A DNA stretch of 64,000 nucleotides from Corythucha ciliata. Taxonomy: Eukaryota > Arthropoda > Insecta > Hemiptera > Tingidae. The stretch spans positions 34,329,253-34,393,252 of the forward strand of contig CM075939.1 of assembly GCA_038030265.1 (NCBI GenBank), read 5' to 3'. The notes under the pieces were generated by a model, which did no database searches, was not told the DNA's origin, and saw only the letters and a program-made list of their open reading frames with translations. The translations under genes and the position numbers were made by a program. Of the stretch, positions 53,180 to 64,000 are shown piece after piece (positions within the stretch are counted from its first letter, which is position 1; the number at the start of each line of letters is the position of its first letter).

Positions 53180-55914
53180 CTGTAAACATACGCACACACA
53201 CAAAAAAAACATACGTTAATTTACTCTGTTCAGCACGTCAATACCATTTGAAAGAGGGTACGGGGGGGGGGCGGTGGATAAAATGGTATCAGGTATTTTA
53301 TAAAGTTTTCTCAACAGCCTTTTTTCGTGTGGAATGAATGGGCTTCGCTGTTCGCAAAAGAAGAAAAGGAGAAATAATACTTGCACTTAACGTAGGACTC
53401 GGATAAAGAAAAACAAAGTTATAGGGCTTTTGTAGAACGTTCCCCCCACTGTAGAGGCAAAAGGCAAAACAAAAAGTAGAAAAAAAACTACATGTACGGA
53501 AGTTTTAGTGCATATTAGAAGCTCAACAAAGGAGGCAGACTTGACTTGCTCTCTTTTTGGAACGAAGAGGTGAGAAGTTTGTCCAATATTTTTCTTTCCA
53601 TTTGGAATTATTTTCTGTGGTATAACACAAGAACGGAGGAATATATGCAGAGCTACCCACACCGGTCAATTCTGCGGTGCAGCTGGGCGAAGGGGAGAAA
53701 GATTAAATCACAGGTTATGGAAACCCCATCCAACACACCTGGCGGCTTTGCGTGTTTCAGCCTACATCCCTTCTGTGCAAACGTTAATAATCAATATTCC
53801 TTCAGGAAATTGGCCACAGATCGTTTATTTGTAAAGCGCTGAAAGCTCGGGTTTTTTAGTCCTTCACCCTTTCACCGCGTCTCTCTCGCGTCTTGTGAGA
53901 TGAGTCGAAGCAATTCAATGGAACCCTCACGATCTCACCTCACACATGAATGCCCAACAATAGATTTAATTAAAAAAGGGTATGACCTGGCAGCTTGATG
54001 GAATACTGTCATTCATATTTCAGCAAAAAAATGAGAAACATGTAACGCATCCCAACAAGTAAGGGAAGACAAGAAAAAGAGGCGACATGAACAAAAACAT
54101 CAACTGGAGCCATAATTTTGTTTTATCATTTACGCAATCTAATTTTTCTCTCGATAAGTAGATAAACTAAAATTGAATTTTTCACACAATTTTCCCCTAG
54201 AAAGAGCGTTATTGAACAGTACACAGTGACACGCTTGCAATTTAGATACGAAAGAGTGGTTTGGAAGAGCGTAAAAAGCTCGAGAAAATTACAGGAGACA
54301 CAGGGCAGGTGACATTTACGACGTCTGCAAGTAAAAGCGTCGGGTTGCTGAAGGAAAACTTTCTTCCTTTAAGACCTCTGACTACCCATTAAAACTCTTC
54401 GCGAGAAAATCCTACATCGAGGCGAAGGAAACAGTTATATGCTTTGAAAATACAGCTCTTCCCTGTCATCAACTACAATATCAGAATTAGAACTGAAAAC
54501 GTCAGGTTTAACAATCTCCGGGACCTAGCTTCGGGCTTAACAGCACTTCACGGGCGTCAAAACCACGCTTGCAATATTATGAGCTACCCACATCTCAGTC
54601 GCGACTGCCATGAACGACATATTTTGTGATTTAGATTTCATCCATTTTAGAACCACGTGGGTAGATAGAGTTTACATAAGATAGGTCAAAAATGTTGCTT
54701 ATCGCCGTTGAACTTGACTATAGTCTTTTTTTTTTACGCCAAGGAATCTAGAGATAGAAAGTTTACGTTCAACTTGACTTTTTAACGCCAGAATGTAAAC
54801 AGTATCAAACAAACAAAAACAAGCATCGCATAACGCCATGTTTGCGTTATAAGCCTCCTACCACTGGAGACACTTAATTTCACTATTCAGAATGATTAAA
54901 CTTAATTAAATGTAACTAAAAGGCAATAGAACGTTCAATTACTTGATTAAATTAGCTCATAACGTGAAGCCGTATTTTGGAAGATAAGCAGTAACGACAA
55001 GAGACGGATGGGAAGGAGGAGAAACAAGAAAAGGAACATTACCCCAGAGGAGATGGCGAAGCAAACGCCTTTATTAATGGTCTAATTTACGGGATTTAAC
55101 CATCCGGATTTAGAGGGGGCACTTTCCAAGACCCATCAAGCCGTGAGAATCAAATGGGATAAGGGGGTTTCCTTTGTTTTTTGTCTCTCATCAAGACACA
55201 CCATCATTGATTGCTTTACGCAGAGGAAACGCTCGTTTCTTTTCCAAAGAAATTGTGTACATCAGAGCTCTCTGCCAAATTACATCGTAAGTTACGTATT
55301 TACGTGGGTTGAATTACAGGATATTCAACTAATAATGGGTACCTATGAACCTATTAAAAGTAATTATTTGTAAATAACCCTGTCAAATGCCAGCTCCGTT
55401 GGTTTTGAGTTTATGAATATGTGGGGCCAATAGCGACGCAAGACTCACAGAGGGGGAAAAGTGGACACCTCCATATCACATCACCAGGACGCAGCCATGC
55501 CAACAAATACTTAGTTTTCCTCGTCAAGTTAAGCTCAAAATACGTCAAAATGTATTCCATCCCGTTAAAAACACCATAAAAAATAATAATAATTAAGTAT
55601 AATTATCTTACAATTATATTGCTTTATACACAAGTGTAGACTATTCATGGACGAGTTTAGTATAGAATTTTCAACGAGGAATTAAGAGAGATCACCTAGA
55701 TCCGATTTTTCTTCAGTATACCAATGTGCTAAGGTCGATATGAAACCCCATTTGTGTACAAGCAAGTGTGGCTATTGCGGTCCCAAAATCAACCCATAAA
55801 CAAAATTAAATAGGCGGTCCGAGAATTTTCAAGTATGAATCCGGAGAAACCACAATACCCCTGAAGCGATCCTCAGTAGCATACCAAATGAAGAGTGGGA
55901 TGGGGGTGGGTGAA
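53180..55914. other. Upstream CASK intron, no exon found
   Basis: I searched the minus strand for the expected preceding L27 exon (ending before ALLQTHD) and did not recognise one. No array or transposon end noted; G-run 53262-53271. Confidence 0.45.
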
Positions 55915-57017
55915 CCGCCCCAGCCAAAAATACGCGGCTACAATTGATAAAAATCAATATAAGGGTAATTCACCGTTTCTCATGGCAATTGTCATTGATC
56001 AAATTCCTAATTCACCGCTAAAAATCGAGAAAAAGCGCAAATTTATGGACCAAAGTGAAAAACCAATAACTATAGTTCTAGAATACACGGAGGAAAATCG
56101 ATAATTCAGGGCAAAAATTGGAAAAAGCGCCCGTTCGCGGCAAAAATTGAGAAAAAGCGCCGCTATTCGCGATCTCCTTGACGAATTCTGCTAAAATCGT
56201 GAAAACCCGCTAATTCACGGCTATGCAAAAGAGAAAACCATTCGTGAAAAAATTGAGAAAAATCGCTAACTTGCGGCTAAAATTAAGAAAAACATTAATT
56301 CGCGACTAAAATAGGAAATTCGCCCAATTAATGAATGGAAGGAGAAAAATTGCTAGTTCACCACTAAAATTGAGAAAAAACGTTAATTCATGACTGAAAA
56401 AAAAAAAAAATCAAAATTGGAGAAACACAGTAATACACGGCTAAATTTGATTAAAAAAAAAAAAAAAAAAATGAGTGAAAGCAGAAATTAGAGGCCAAAA
56501 ATGAGAAAAATCGCGGTTTCTGGGGACAAATTCGGCTATAGTCGCTGAAAAAGCATTGATTTATAGCTATAAAAGTGAAAAAAAGAAACTGGTTCTCGGA
56601 TAAAATTAATAAAACATTAATTAGCAGCTAAAAAAGGAAAATGTCACTTCACGGTGTCTGGCGGCAACTACATCTAAAATTGAGAAAAGCTAGTTCGCTG
56701 CTAAAGCTGAGAAAAGCGGTACTTCGCGGCTAAAATGATGAAAAGCACGAATCCGAGGTTTGTGGAGACAAATTCGGCCAAACTCGAAAAAAGGCGCTAT
56801 AAATTCATAGCTGAAAGTTAACACAACTGCTAATTCGTGGCTAAAACTGAGAAGAACGTAAATTAGCTGCTGAAATAAAGATAAACCAATAATTTAACGC
56901 TACGTGAAAGTTATATTATTTTATTAATAAGAGACCGAGAGGGCGACATAATAAGAAGAGATTAATAAGTAATAGAGATTTCTGCCCCGCGCCCAGATAT
57001 GTGTGGGTCCGCCTCTG
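55915..57017. repeat. Family 1 array, reverse orientation, with hAT-like right end
   Basis: About 1 kb of diverged AAAATTGAGAAAAACGCTAA-type units. The region ends at TGTGGGTCCGCCTCTG (57002-57017), which on the minus strand is CAGAGGCGGACCCACA, similar to the hAT end CAGGGGCGGATRCA at 3676/8094. No left end or target duplication was confirmed. Confidence 0.6.
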
Positions 57018-57459
57018 AGGCGATCATCGCAGGGGCCACTGCAGCGGTAAAATGTGGAAACGTCAATTACGCCTAATTTACACCCTCAAATAAATTGAAG
57101 AAATGATAATAGGCGATCCAAGATTTTTTATCGAGGAATCCACAGAGACCACAAAATTCGCTGCTCGATCACTGCTGGGGTTGTCATCGCTAAGTAAAGC
57201 CGACTCTAATCCTTCTTAAGATAATTAAGTAAGTAGCCAACAGTCAAGACACCTCTGCCTCCTCAGAGGAACACCTCTGCCCCTTGAAAAGTCAATTTTT
57301 ATCGTATTGGTATTATTGATGCCCATCAGGTTCTGGACGCTTATGCCATTAAAATGGTAGATTGACTACATTTACAGGTAGACAGGTTGTATAATCGATA
57401 TGCTATACAATTGAAGTGAGAAGAAGACGGTAAATGTTGACTGTCTGATAAATATACAC

Positions 57460-57532
57460 ATTCACCTGTGAAAATGTGCATATTTACCAGTGAAAATGTG
57501 TAGTTTTACCGGTAAATGTGTACATTTGAAGG
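57460..57532 (+). repeat. Short tandem repeat of GTGAAAATGTG units
   Basis: About three units: CCTGTGAAAATGTGCATATT, CCAGTGAAAATGTGTAGTTT and CCGGTAAATGTGTACATTTG. Period near 26-28 bp. Separate from the larger families. Confidence 0.55.
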
Positions 57533-60500
57533 TGTACGCTCTTTAACCGTAGGTAACAGATATTTTTTGGCTGCCTGTTTCACTTTCTTCAAGTGTGAAA
57601 GCCCCGAATGACGGGAAGTATTATTACCCGCGGGAGTCAAAAGATGAAAAAACAAAGACGGTGAGTGAGTGTTTTCCCATGCCTTCTTACACTTTTTCCT
57701 GTTCAATTGCGTTAAAAAAATATAAAGATGGCTAAAATAATAAAAATAAAAATCATTGAGCGATCCCGAAATTCCGTTTAAAAAATCCATCATCCGTTAC
57801 CCGTTAGACAGAATTTTTCCCCGCCAGCCTTTCTCAAAATCCGTTAGATCTGACGAGAAATACGTCAAATTGCCAATGCAACCAGGGCGGGGCAACAAGA
57901 TTCGAAAAATATTCGAATTCTACCACAGAACGAGGCACCCAGCTCAAAACACGCCGGTGGGAATTGTCAAACAGATCCATTTCCTCTCATCCCTTTCATA
58001 CTTCCTTGCCGCTGTACATTCCCTCGCAGCTACGTTCATTCCACTTAGCTATTACACCCTCGACACCCCTTTCCACAACGTCACATAGCGTTGAAAAGAG
58101 ATTTATTCCTCTACACCCCTTCAACCCCCGAAGGGCGCGCACATTTCGTATTCCTCCTGTATTATTCCCAGGGTCTCCACTATTCCACGCATGCAGCAAC
58201 GGCGCCATCGTCAATTTTCGCAATCGGAGACACGAAATGTGGACGTGGGCGAGGGTATAGAGGGCAAATACTTTTAAAAATAACACGAATCAGAATAGAA
58301 GAGAGAGAGACACTTTGATGCGAAATTAAAAATTATGGGTCATTCGTTTGTCGCTTGGAACTGCATAAACTGCTCTGAATGTGTTTTTTCTGGTTTTCAT
58401 TGTTAATTAAAACGATAAGCCTCGCGAGTTTGCAAAAACTCGTGCAATCCAAGACTTCAAACGAATGGACCTGTGTTATTTTATGGTCGTATTTTCAACT
58501 TTACCATTATGTATAGTTATCTCGTGATAAGGAAAGCCCGTAACACCTTGCACAATTATTTATAAGGTCAGAGAGTGAATAAGGCTGAGGGTGGATTCAT
58601 GAGAGATCTGTAGGACTTGGGCTAGTAATCCAGTTTTCTTCACCCAGCACGTGGGTCGGATCCCACGCTCTACGCGATTAATGCTGTGAAAATAAGGCAA
58701 AGAGGTAATAGAGAATGTTGTTTACTTCCTTCAATTTGCGTCTTTCTTTGTAACATAAACGTAGCGCCCATTTACACTGACCCTCGGTATAAATATTAAT
58801 ACCGAACGATTCTATAACGCAATAATTTTATCCATATATACACGCAATTCCTTCCTAAAAGGAAACTGCTAGGCCGAAGTGAAAATCTGGAACAGTAATG
58901 ATGACAATTAGGAAGAATGGAGGACTGGGGTAACAAGGGGTGGTTTGCTTAATTGCCAAGCTTAACTTGACTGACAGATTTGGAATTTCCAAGAGCGGGT
59001 AAACTAATGACCTCTCTCTTGTTGGTTATTCGACCTGTCCCACCATAAGTGTTAGACTTTAATGACTGAATATTCCATCACTTAACCGTAGTTACTACCG
59101 CGGTTTTTAATCACCGTTCTGTCTGAAAAACGGCAGTTACTTGCGGAGTGAGCCGGGGTAAAGGAAATTATTGCAAGGTTGAAAGAAAAAACGGTTACGG
59201 GGAAATGTCAGAGGAGGCGTTGTCAATAAAAGTGATCAAACTTCACAAAAAAAGTTCGTTCCGAAGTTGAAAACAGAAAGAACCCCTCACCACGAAGAAA
59301 ATTTTACCAATAACTCACCTAAAATACTGAAATCTGAACTCATTCAGTAAAAGTGCTGAGACACAACACTTTTTATACATCTTTCTCTCTCAATCGTTCT
59401 CACACTCTCCTTCACTCAGTGATCCATTTGAATAAAAAGAACGTAAGTTAGTAGGCTTAGCCAACAAGGAGTTTCCCTGGGGGGACGTATCATTTTTCCC
59501 CCTTTCGTAGAACCTGCTTTGAATAGGGGAAGTGTAATGGTTCTTTGAAGATCTACATAAAATATGAGAACGAAAAATGAAGTTGACTTTTATAAGTTTC
59601 GCGATGGGAGGGGGAGGGGTTCAAAGTGAAAAATAATTGCAATCAACAGCGATCCATAAGCTAGTGAAGACTACGGCGGTGACTAGATGTTGTGATTAAT
59701 ATTTTTTTCAATCTAACAATAAGACGCTCCCACCACCGCTCATTGCTCCCGACCAAACTGCCGATTTATTTCGCAAGTCTTCCTCCCCCAGAAAATCCAA
59801 AAATACTCCTCGAATAAGAAAAATAAGAAGACAATCTATTCCTAGTGATCCCTCGGATTCATCCTACTGTAACAAACATTGATACCACACTAAAAGAAAA
59901 CTGTCTCCACAGGTATTGACTTTCGATTTCAAGAACGTATTTTTTATTGTTATTTTTATCTTCTTTCGCAGTTGCTTAAGTTTTCGATCGAAAGACTTAC
60001 AAAAGATCAGACTGTCATAACAATCTCATTCTCATCACCTATAATATGCTAGTTCAACTAAATTAACGTCAGAACATAATAGCTAAAAGCGGCGCTCATC
60101 CACGCATATGCTAGCAATTAATGATTCCCTCTATAGTTTCCGTCCACTACATACCTACCGACCCAATCATCCGAACCCAATCTCGAATCGTTAACACCCT
60201 CGAAAGGTTCAGAAAGTAAGTTAGCAAACTCGCTAGAGCCAGTGTGAAATAAGAAGAGCACACACGGAGAATGGCCATTTTCTTCAGGTGCTTCAGAGGC
60301 AACTCGTCCAAGCATTGCTTGTTGAAGGATAAGGAGGAATACATAGCACTGCTGATGACAGCAGAAGTAAAAGCCAAGCGATGAAAACCAGGGCAGAGAC
60401 AAATCCTTTAAATTGAGTTACACCAAACAAAAACGAAGAAAGAATACGATTCTAGATGGGTGATTATGTAACTTTGAGGTATCGGATTTAGTGTCGTGAG

Positions 60501-60582
60501 TCCCCCGACTTCATTTACCTATTTCTTGAACAAATGCAATGAAATCAAGGCATTAATAATAGGAAATTCGATGGGAACCTAA
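57533..60582. other. Intronic DNA, nothing firmly recognised
   Basis: Contains several 90-110-residue ORFs on both strands without domains. A B-box-like GGGTCGGATCCCAC near 58652 lacks a convincing A-box. No supported exon. Confidence 0.4.
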
Positions 60583-60717
60583 AGCCACCTTCACATGCAA
60601 GGTTAAAAAGCTGAGCTGTGGACTTCAGCCAGAATGCTCCGCGCTGTGCACTCGGAGCGCTCTGATTGGTTGAAGGCCACAAGCTCAGTTTTTCAAAGCT
60701 TGCATGTGAAGGCGTCT
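60583..60717. mobile_element. TAA-target MITE (CCTTCACATGCAAG ends)
   Basis: 135 bp with inverted ends AGMCRCCTTCACATGCAAG, extending through CTGAGCT. Flanked by TAA at 60580-60582 and 60718-60720. PIF/Harbinger-like. No coding capacity. Confidence 0.8.
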
Positions 60718-61139
60718 TAAGAGTTACCGAATCATTTCAGCTATATAGAATGTATAGGGTCATCGTTAGCCGCAATGTACGTCTATTTGTGTAAATTTTC
60801 ACGAAAAATTTGAAGTTGACAACGAATCCTCAATTATTGCACACGATTTAGATTCCCTATAGCCCTTCAAGAACGAAGTGTCGCCCTTATGGAAAAACGC
60901 AGGCCACGTTCAGCACTTCAGCCTCAAAGCTTCCATCCAAGCAGGGCCGTTTCCCACAAGGGCGTTGACTCGGGAGGGGGCAAGAGCGGGCAGCTGTCCA
61001 CCCCTCTTCAAGTTGTCTTTGCTAGAAACCCAGCATCAGTTCGAAACCGTCAATTTGTCACTTCAAAAAATCGTAATTATCTTGTTCCTCCCAAAGAACT
61101 GATTTCCACAGGCAGTATGGTCATTTCTCGCGTAGTCGT

Positions 61140-61420
61140 TTCACGACTGGAACTGAGAAAAACGCTAATTCGCGGTAAACATTGAGAGAAATCGCTCATT
61201 CACTGCTAAAATTGAGAAGTCACCAATTCAAGGTTGAAATTAAGAAAAGGCTACTTCGTGCTTATTGAAGGTAACTTCAGGCCTACGCAAAAAAAAAAAC
61301 GCTAATTCAGAGCTAAAAGTTGGAAGAAATCGCTAATTCAACGCTAAAAGTGAAAAAACACTGATTTGCAGATAAAATTGTGGAAATCGCTAATTCACGA
61401 ATAAACAGTGATAACTAAAA
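61140..61420. repeat. Family 1 array fragment, reverse orientation
   Basis: Units such as ACTGAGAAAAACGCTAATTC and GCTAAAATTGAGAAG; about 280 bp. Confidence 0.65.
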
Positions 61421-61481
61421 TGCATATCACAGAATCATAAAGTTTTAAATTTTGCCGGCAATTTGCAGGTAAAATTGATAT

Positions 61482-61617
61482 CGTTTTCTATTTGCATAAA
61501 ATTCAGCTCTGGAGCCGAGCATTTCCACCCGTCTTCTCTGAATTATATCATATGGTAACGGAAAAGACGGGTGGAAATACTTGCCTCCAGAGCTGAGTTT
61601 CATGCAAATAGAAAACG
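61482..61617. mobile_element. Long-arm hairpin MITE with CCACCCGTC core
   Basis: Arms of about 55 bp, CGTTTTCTATTTGCATRAAA then CTCAGCTCTGGAG and TTTCCACCCGTCTT, around a spacer of about 26 nt. The inner CCACCCGTC is shared with 27706-27795 and 31800-31920, defining a family. Target duplication not clear. Confidence 0.7.
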
Positions 61618-61659
61618 CCATGAGAGCAATGGCCGCAGAATGACCTAATTCGGAGCATA

Positions 61660-62200
61660 TAGATCTGCGAAATTTCAAGTTTCTGGGATTTGAACCCAGC
61701 CAGCTCGCCACGGCATTGCCCAAAGTCTTCTAACGAATTGTCGCAAAATTGCGACATTTTGAAATCAAATATCCACGAAATAGGAATTTTCCTGGCTGAA
61801 TAATCGCGATATTGCGAGTATCTCGTCTTAATTCCAGCGAAATTAAAAATTTCAGGTTTTTTTTTTACTTCCGAATGTTCCCGTGGGGAAAGGAAGTATG
61901 TTGTTCGTGAAAAAAAAGGTTTTAGAGGTCGTTGAACCCATCCACCCCAGGCAGTACTCAAAGCCTGACGAATAGACGCAAAATTGCACAATTTTGAAGG
62001 AAAACATCAATGATATTGAAATTGGTTGTTTACTGGCGGAGTATTCGCGATATTCCAAGATTCTGGTCTCAATTACAGCGAAACTCCAAGTTTCAAGGTC
62101 TTTTATTCGGATATGAATACCCGCGAAATTGCATAGTTTCCGGTATCCATCCATGAGGCAAGACACCTGAGCTGCCCAGCGAGTTCCATGTGCATCAGGA
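61660..62200. repeat. Family 3 array fragment, opposite orientation
   Basis: Units such as GAATAATCGCGATATTGCGA and GCGAAACTCCAAGTTTC with GC-rich joints. ORFs on the minus strand (104 and 147 residues) are repeat-derived. Confidence 0.55.
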
Positions 62201-62559
62201 CTCTTTTCTGGACTTCAGCGCTGTCCGCGGGAAAGTTCGTGCGCTACTTTAAAACAAAGGCATCAAAGTGAGAGCCCTTTCATTGAATCTTCCTATCCAA
62301 AATTCGTCTCAATTTTTGGATTCCCCCTGTGGAGAATCCCAAAATATTGGTAAGGTTGGAGCTTCACAGTGGTTTGAGCTTTCTGTGGTTAGAGCTTTGC
62401 TGTGGTTCGACCTTTTTTTTTGTGGTTGGCAGGGGTAGTCAGTTCCCCTACCTCAGACTTTGAAGCGCAGACTTAGTGGGGCAGCTGACCACTCCCGGAT
62501 ACCTCCAATAAGTAAGAATCCATCAGGATCGCCACATTTTGTATAGCAAAAATGTTTGC

Positions 62560-63100
62560 AGGTACGGCTCAGCAATAAGCCAATTTTCTCGATTTCGACC
62601 AATTTCCGGCACCAATTTTGTGCTGACTCCACAAATTTCGTGGAGAGAACTTATTTAAAAGCCGCATTCGTGGTTTTGGTAAATTTTTCATTCGACAAAT
62701 TTGCCGAAAAATTAGCTATTTTTCTCTATCTGGCTCACTGAAAAACACGTTTCACCAACATATTTGAACGTAGCTGACAAACCAATTTCGCGTGGTAGCT
62801 CAATTCAGAGACCGTATTTGCTGATTTTGTCGCCCTTTAAAAGCATTTTCACAGGATTGACAAACCAAAAATCAATTTCTTGAATTTCGTTCTCGAAAAT
62901 GCCAAATTTCGAGCAACTTTCTCGCAAAATAAAAATATTTCCCGAATACGGTGCACTGTAAAATAAATTTATAGGAATTTGCTCACTAAAAGCGAATTTC
63001 GGGGATTTTTTGAACCAGTAAACCAATTTCGCAGGGTGGCCCAAATCAGATTGGTCTCTACGTATATTGGGCCACCCAGTGAAATATTGGTTTGCCGGCA
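62560..63100. repeat. Degenerate array related to family 2
   Basis: Units with CCAATTTCGC and GACAAACCAATTTCGCG. A small inverted pair, AAACCAATTTCGCAGGGTGGCCCAA (63019 on, first 20 bases AAACCAATTTCGCAGGGTGG) against TTGGGCCACCCAGTGAAATA (63067), suggests a hairpin insertion. Confidence 0.5.
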
Positions 63101-63109
63101 ATGAAAATC

Positions 63110-63800
63110 CCCCAAAATTACTTTTTCAGTGAGCGAAATCCGAGAAATTTAGCGCGAAATGCCATGCCAAGGTCACAATTTACGCGAAACGTCACATATG
63201 GGTGAGAGAAAAACTGTTTCGAAACGGCTGTGGCACCCCGAGGGAAAAGTTTGCGCTAGATGCCCCCATTTTGTAGGCAAAATGCAACATCGAGGGAAAC
63301 ACTCAAGTTCAAGTCGCAAATTGTATGAGGGATTGTCTATTTCACAAAAATTAACATGGAAAATTGTGTTGTTATTATGAGGAAATTGTCCACTTGAAGC
63401 CGAAAATGCGAAATAATTCACGGGAAACTCAACAATGGAGGCGAAATTTATTTGTAAATAGCGAACGAAACGTCACACCCGGGCCAATATTTAAGCGTAA
63501 GGCCTCATAACAGAGCAAAACTGCACATGTTAAGCATTATTTACGCGAATTGTCGCATTCAAACCGAAATTCACACACCACACAATGCCTCACTGTTGTG
63601 GCAAAATACAACATTCGGGGAATCGCTCTCACGTGAATCGTCAATTTCAAGACAAAATCCATGCGAATGCCTCACCAAGGAAAATGTTATTGTGAAATTG
63701 TCTATTTCATGAAAAAACTTGTCAGTTTCACGAAGAAATTGTCGATTTCATAAGGAAACGGTTGGTTTTTATGAGCAAACTTGCAATTTTATGCGCTGCG
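63110..63800. repeat. Degenerate array, family 7 (GAAATTGTCGATTTCA)
   Basis: Units of about 27-35 bp, for example ACGAAGAAATTGTCGATTTC and GGAAATTGTCCACTTGAAG, to about 63800. Not seen elsewhere in the window. The array appears to taper off by 63900. Confidence 0.6.
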
Positions 63801-64000
63801 GTGCGGTCATAGGGACGCATAGCCGAAAATGCTTTGGTTACAAGATATGAGCATTTTCCTGTTGTTTCCCAGTTTCAAAAGTTTTTACGGTAATTGTCGG
63901 GTTCACGGCTCACCGTTAGTGGTTAGACAAAAAATTACGGTGGATTCGGAAAGAAGACAAAATCCTGTTCCTGAAACCACCATGAAAATAAAAATAAAAA

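Noticed and set aside
57756..58088. 110-residue plus-strand ORF
   Set aside because: No domain, no splice context; composition like surrounding intron.
58610..58700. tRNA-like segment with GGGTCGGATCCCAC
   Set aside because: Only a T-arm-like palindrome; no acceptable A-box or cloverleaf and no flanking duplication.
60118..60402. Overlapping minus-strand ORFs of 76 and 94 residues, checked as a missing L27 exon
   Set aside because: Neither resembles L27 helices, and no correctly phased splice donor was recognised.

Overview
This window is eukaryotic genomic DNA. It is AT-rich, has spliced exons and carries many transposable-element remnants. Its only well-supported host gene is the 3' half of CASK, a membrane-associated guanylate kinase (MAGUK) scaffold, on the minus strand. 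Ten consecutive exons (53179 down to 3285) give an uninterrupted 453-codon frame (1359 nt including the stop). They encode the end of the second L27 domain, then PDZ, SH3, HOOK and guanylate-kinase-like domains. Every junction has GT/AG ends and matching phase. The protein wording (for example the linker ending [11 protein letters not shown] and the tail [10 protein letters not shown]) matches my recollection of insect CASK, so I infer an insect, perhaps a hemipteran; the sequence alone does not prove the order. The CaM-kinase-like domain, first L27 and promoter must lie beyond base 64000 or in exons I could not find.

Layout on the + axis: 1-3284, 3' UTR and downstream DNA; 3285-3464, last exon; 3465-9769, intron with a 4.4-kb hAT-type element (8-bp target duplication) and long degenerate repeat arrays; 9770-10493, four exons separated by 67-73-nt introns; 10494-20196, intron with more arrays and a decayed RNase H-bearing LINE that is itself split by a Mutator-like insertion carrying a FLYWCH zinc-finger exon; 20197-20520, the two SH3 exons; 20521-48106, a 27.6-kb intron holding a miniature LTR element (its LTR hit by a Tc1/mariner-type MITE), a tRNA-derived SINE, several TTA-target MITEs, a second LINE remnant and many arrays; 48107-48445, two PDZ exons; 48446-52987, intron with a TAA-target MITE and a second, nearly pristine SINE; 52988-53179, L27/PDZ-linker exon; 53180-64000, upstream intron with arrays and hairpin elements.

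The most unusual property is the intron filling. At least seven different degenerate short-period repeat families (units about 20-35 bp, or about 200 bp for one) cover a large part of the introns. The main family changes orientation within a locus, and in at least two places sits beside transposon termini of the form CAGTGCCGGCYTTA. Long G (or C) homopolymers of 9-13 nt are also strikingly common for such AT-rich DNA. No CRISPR, operon or prokaryotic feature is present.
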